Source: Amphibalanus amphitrite (taxonomy: Eukaryota; Arthropoda; Thecostraca; Balanomorpha; Balanidae). From it: a DNA stretch of 64,000 nt. The notes below the pieces were generated by a model, which did not search any database, was not told the origin of the DNA, and saw only the letters and a program-made list of their open reading frames with translations. Positions 60,226 to 64,000 of this stretch are shown here, in pieces. Where the stretch lies: the NCBI RefSeq assembly GCF_019059575.1, contig NW_024883116.1:62001-126000 (forward strand), in the 5' to 3' direction. The position numbers and the translations under genes are program-made. Position 1 is the first letter of the stretch; each line of letters begins with the position of its first letter.

Positions 60226-60560
60226 GCATGTATGTGCTTAGGTACATAGTAAATCAGGGCACAAAACAAGCGGAAAGCCAACATCTTTTACACAGTAAAA
60301 GACCGAGGCATGTTACTTATTTTTGCTCGCACTTTTCGGCTGAAACCGTGGCATTTCAGTGTGGGACGCAGTGGTCCAAATTTCGCGAGGGCTACGTCCC
60401 AAAGGCAGGGGGCTGCGTCCCAAAATGGGACGCAGTCAGTATGTTAAAATATGCCCTGTTTACAAGAGTAGAAAAGTTACCCCGGCCGCGCCGGGGTAGG
60501 CTGAAAGTTACCCCGGCCACGGCCGGGGTGGCCGGGGCAGGTTCTCCACCCATGGGCTCA
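60226..60560. repeat. Inverted GGGACGCAG and CCCCGGCC hairpins
   Basis: GTGGGACGCAGTGG, CTGCGTCCCA and TGGGACGCAG lie at 60361-60440. TACCCCGGC/GCCGGGGTA forms a 9-bp stem at 60478-60498, followed by a second (ACCCCGGCC/GGCCGGGGT). The block matches 55698-55736 in inverse. Confidence 0.55.
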
Positions 60561-60914
60561 GCTCTTCAGTTTCTACCTATGCCTGCAAACACAATAAAAT
60601 CAATGGAAGAGTAATAATAGATTAATTGCATTTTATTGATGCTATTCAAGTATCAATGGTAACTATGTCACCGATGATTCAATATTATTTGCACGGTATC
60701 ATTTACCACCATGCATCTAAATATTTAGTATCTAAAATAATGCAGTAAAATAAGCTGCGCCACGTCTGTCGACAAAATCTGGTGCCAACTCAAGGTCACA
60801 CGGAAAATATGGTCACGTGACCAATGTCCGGCAGCTGGATTATTCGACACATATGCTGCAGATTTCACCAGCGATGCCATTCCTTGGGATTTGTCCCAAG
60901 ATCTTGGGATTTGA
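60561..60914. other. No gene; CTTGGGAT repeats begin
   Basis: The GGTCACGTGACC palindrome near 60812 and repeated CTTGGGATTTG/CTTGGGATC words (60893-60960) recur at 62118-62170. Confidence 0.4.
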
Positions 60915-61475
60915 ACATTAACATTGGGATCTTGTGATTTGCACTGCATATCTTGGGATCTGGCAGAAGCTGATTTCACTTTGTCTTCTCATGCTGTCGA
61001 ATGCTTTTCCTTGGTCGATAATATATTTAGGATGGGTTTGCCTCACGGACGGTTTATCAAACATTGTAGTAACGGACGAAGCTTGCGATGTTTCTAGCAG
61101 GCATTATCTTACCGAGATCGCAGGATTATTTTTGTACCATTACCTACTTGTTATAGGTATAGTAGCAGCTTTCAGTCGCTGTTCGCAACTGGCGCTCATT
61201 TGTTTAATTTCCAACTACCGATCAACGGGGATGGGTGGTTTAGCGGCATGCTGTTGGGTGGCTATGAAAAGCTTTTACAAACATTATGCCTAAAAAATAT
61301 TTCAGAAAGCGGCTCCCGCACAAAGCGTTTCATTTTACGGTTTTCCTCTATGGAGGCTTATCCGTTGACCGCGAACCAAAATAAGGGCAATTTGTCTTTG
61401 ACCTCGGAAAAGTGTCTGCTCTGCTGGACCAAAAATAATCAAAGCGTAACCTTGCGACCTTCACAACATTGCTGA
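60915..61475 (+). pseudogene. Long frame with one stop, possible decayed gene
   Basis: One plus-strand frame is open from about 60915 to the TGA at 61475 except for a TAG near 61105. It reads SSHAVECFSLVDNIFRMG before the stop and FQLPINGDGWFSGMLLGGYE after it. About 185 codons with one stop is more than expected by chance, but there is no recognisable domain. A second overlapping frame (60934-61293) is also open. Weak. Confidence 0.2.
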
Positions 61476-62215
61476 CGTCTTGTAACTATATAGTCCAGGG
61501 GACGAGTTAGGTCCTCGTTTAGACCCCCTCGCCATCGTCGGCTTGAAAATTCATGGGCCCCGCGGGCACTGGCTTATGCGCAGATTCACAGCAAAGGCTT
61601 TTCGATTTCGGGATTCACATAAGCTTTTAAGAGCTTGTTTTGGAGCCCATATTTCAAAACTCAGTGGTGGAAAACACTTAAAATCAGCTTGACCTCACCT
61701 AACCCTAGCTTCTCCAAATCTGTCACGAGAAAAATTTCGAAATAAATCCAAAATGCCACAGACTTCGTTTCCAAGAAGTTCTAACAGATTCGGACTTTGT
61801 GTTTTGGGTCCTTGACCCACCATTGACGGTCGACGAATGACCTGACCATAATATCAGATACCACCGGTTTCATGTTGTCTAGGCCAGCATCTTCATTTTT
61901 CGTGAATCTCTTATACTCTGTCAGGAACCGATCAGCTGTAGGAGTCCGATCGACCCCCTCCCCCTCCCCCCGGCCTCTAGGTACATTAGCTGCTGTAAAT
62001 ACGCCAATAAGGACAAGGGTGGACCCGAAGAAGAGAAAGTTGAATACTAAACACACTAATATGTCCAAAATAAGCTATGGATTTACTTGGGGTACTCCTA
62101 AGGATATGCGATGGGTAGTCTTGGGATTCGAGACGAGAATCTTGGGAAATTCTGGTCGAGATCTTGGGATGGAGCAAAAATGTGGATGGCATCACTGGAT
62201 TTCACGCTTATACTT
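61476..62215. other. AGGTCA-element remnants, no gene
   Basis: Scattered half-sites (GCTTGACCTCACC, GAATGACCTGACC) and a C-run at 61955-61975 suggest a decayed TTAA-type element between about 61540 and 61980. CTTGGGAT words at 62118-62170. Confidence 0.4.
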
Positions 62216-63240
62216 TTAACCCTCGCCGGCCGAGGGGGGGGCGGGTGCCGCCCACCCCATAGGGTTTTTTCGCGATAGCTCCGAACACGCTGGAGATAGA
62301 GAGCTGAAACCTGGCATACCTGACCTTTGATCCAAGCCGCATCTTTTGACACTAACCGCATTTTTGGGTCAGGTCAGGTCACTGACCTATGACGTCATAA
62401 GTGAACCTCTGCACGGTCTTCAGATGTCGCAACTTCGCAACGCCCTCACTGCCAGAGGAGATGTCACAGGGAAATGAAACTTGCAGGATCTAGTATCCAT
62501 TATGAGTCCCACAACTTGTATATCTCGGATTTTTCCTAAAGGTCATATGAGGTCAGGTCATTTTCGTGACCTCACCATTATAAGTCAATGGGGAAAAATG
62601 AAAACTGCTATTCTGGCGCCGGGAACGATCTCCAACTATATCAAGCACACAGCATCGTGATTTGATGCACTCCTTGCAAGGTTAGATGCGTCACTTTTGC
62701 AATGTTGACCTTGCGTGACGTCATTTATGACGTCATCAAGGTCATATTAGTTTTTCGTCAATAAACCTTGATAAAATTGAGCTAGCGAGTCAGGAAAGCC
62801 ACCAATGGACTCAAGAAGGCCTGCCGAATCGAATGATATGCGACATGACCTCTTTCGACCAACTTCGTGACCTGGGGGTGCTGACCTGACCTTGACCTGA
62901 GGTCAACACCCCAAGTTGACCTGACCCGGACAAAAAGTATATCAATCGACGCGCCTGAGCGAGGCGAACACGATGCTGCCAAAATCGGCCCCCTGCGGCC
63001 GTTGTTTGCGAAGTTATTCACCAAAAACTGAACCGTACCTTGGGGCACTTGACCTGACCTCAGAGGTCGCCGGTTGACCTAGGAACTTAAAATCTGGTAC
63101 CAACCTCTGCGTCTCGTTACGGCGCACACGCTCGTTTTTTTCCGCGACGCGCTAGCTCCACCAGGGGCGAAACGGCGAGGGGAGGGGTCGTACCCGCCCC
63201 CCCCCCCCCTCGGCCGGCGCGTATGTAGAAAACCAATAGG
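62216..63240. mobile_element. TTAA element, CCCTCGCCGG ends, copy 2, right end lost
   Basis: TTAA at 62216-62219. Nearly identical to 50674-51713 up to AAAACCAATAGG, but the last 15 bases including the inverted end and TTAA are replaced by unrelated sequence. Conserved block at 62575-62591. Confidence 0.9.
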
Positions 63241-63502
63241 CAGAGGTGAATAAAACTCAAAAGCTGTCACCTACGCGATGTCTAGCTGTCGGCAATTTTT
63301 CACAAGTCATCTTGAAACAGAAGGTACCATTTTTTGCCGTTTTCTCATCACCTTTGAGGCCAAAAAAGTAAATTTGAAAATGAGGCTAGAATGTTAGAAA
63401 TAAACTTATCTTTCAAATTTCAGACTCTGGGCATCACAACGCATCACCATATTTCAATACCTAGTTACACAACAAAAAATAAATCACTATCACTAAACTT
63501 AC

Positions 63503-63565
63503 CTATAGGTCTGATCGACTTCCTATAGCTCGTCCTGGCTTCCTGATCCAGTTCAGTCGGGCAAA
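63503..63565 (-). CDS. Well-formed 63-nt internal exon, gene unknown
   Basis: Minus-strand acceptor TTACCTCCCTGCAG and donor CTATAG then GTAAGT are both consensus. 63 nt is a phase-symmetric exon; the phase-1 frame is open throughout (CPTELDQEARTSYRKSIRPI), whereas the other two contain stops. No matching exon was found at lower coordinates, where repeats begin at 63240. Identity unknown. Confidence 0.45.
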   Translation of the reverse strand, partial: FARLNWIRKPGRAIGSRSDL

Positions 63566-64000
63566 CTGCAGGGAGGTAATCTAAAATAAGATTAATCTAA
63601 TTTGAGATTATGACGTCACCAAAATGGGCGGAGCGATGACCATATAAGAAGCGATAATCAATATTTAGATTATATTTCCGACATGTCCTCATTCAAACCC
63701 CCCATAACCATCGAAGGACTGCTCATAACCACGTTATTTTTGGGTTGAGGGACAGACAAAACTCGATCCTACAGATTGCGAACTGGCCAGCACATTTGAG
63801 ATTGGACTTTGGGAGTTATGACGTGAATAGTCGAGGTCACCGCTGAACGGGGAAATACATCAATCTATTTTTACTCCTTTTTATCATACTCATTAAATGT
63901 TAAGAAAGGTTTTTTCAGCAGTTCTGAGATAAGAAATATTCAATTATTCATTCCCACTACAAAAAATGCGCATAATACAACGCATTTATTTCATTTCGGC
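63566..64000. other. No gene; intron-like sequence upstream of the exon
   Basis: AT-rich, with a TGACGTCA word at about 63611 and GGGCGGAG at about 63628. If the exon at 63503 is real this is its upstream intron. Confidence 0.35.

Noticed and set aside
58715-60247. CPALRPCALPC-like minus-strand frames
   Set aside because: Translation of a GC-rich minisatellite; overlapping frames give equally repetitive products.

Overview
This window is metazoan-style nuclear DNA, most likely from an invertebrate. The evidence is short exons between GT-AG splice sites, 3' ends of non-LTR (LINE) reverse transcriptases, a Tc1/mariner-type element, hAT-type miniature elements with an 8-bp target duplication, many TTAA-flanked miniature elements, and long AT, GA and CT microsatellites. 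There are no operons, bacterial genes, rRNA genes or CRISPR arrays. The phylum cannot be fixed from the sequence. Almost everything recognisable is repeat-derived, and no complete, nameable host gene is present.

Layout. 1-2.9 kb: a possible minus-strand exon at the window edge, a foldback repeat, a duplicated unit around a 15-bp minisatellite, and a possible plus-strand promoter with a 12-nt first coding exon. 3.6-5.9 kb: a composite foldback with CACTGAAAA termini. 6.0-14.2 kb: the most interesting block. Termini of the CACTGAAAAC type enclose a spliced minus-strand gene, with codon-biased exons near 13.6, 12.1, 10.0 and 7.0 kb and an AATAAA signal. Its introns contain nested TTAA elements, a hAT MITE and a perfect 111-bp hairpin. 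14.2-24.6 kb: mostly unassigned, with CpG-rich patches, one candidate first exon and a decayed mariner-type element. 24.6-30.6 kb: TACGTA-rich arrays in mirror orientation around a long-inverted-repeat element, interrupted by AGGTCA-rich elements. 33.2-34.2 kb: a TTAA element. 34.6-39.2 kb: three adjacent elements, each inserted in an (AT)n tract and ending in arrays of short palindromes. 39.9-55.4 kb: a dense field of TTAA elements (one containing a LINE fragment, one containing a copy of itself), a second LINE 3' end with a CT tail, and a 1-kb foldback. 55.4-64 kb: a tRNA-like pol III head, another nested TTAA element, a 1.4-kb GC-rich minisatellite, another TTAA element and a well-formed minus-strand exon at 63.5 kb.

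The unifying theme is a superfamily of roughly 0.5-2.4-kb elements flanked by TTAA, with CCC(G/T)CGC-type inverted ends, G/C homopolymer hairpins just inside the ends, and a body studded with AGGTCA half-sites. A 17-base block is conserved across eight copies with different ends. The elements nest in one another, and one paralogous locus supplies an empty site that proves the TTAA insertion boundary. None carries a visible transposase, so they probably depend on an element elsewhere (piggyBac or Kolobok type by target site; inference).
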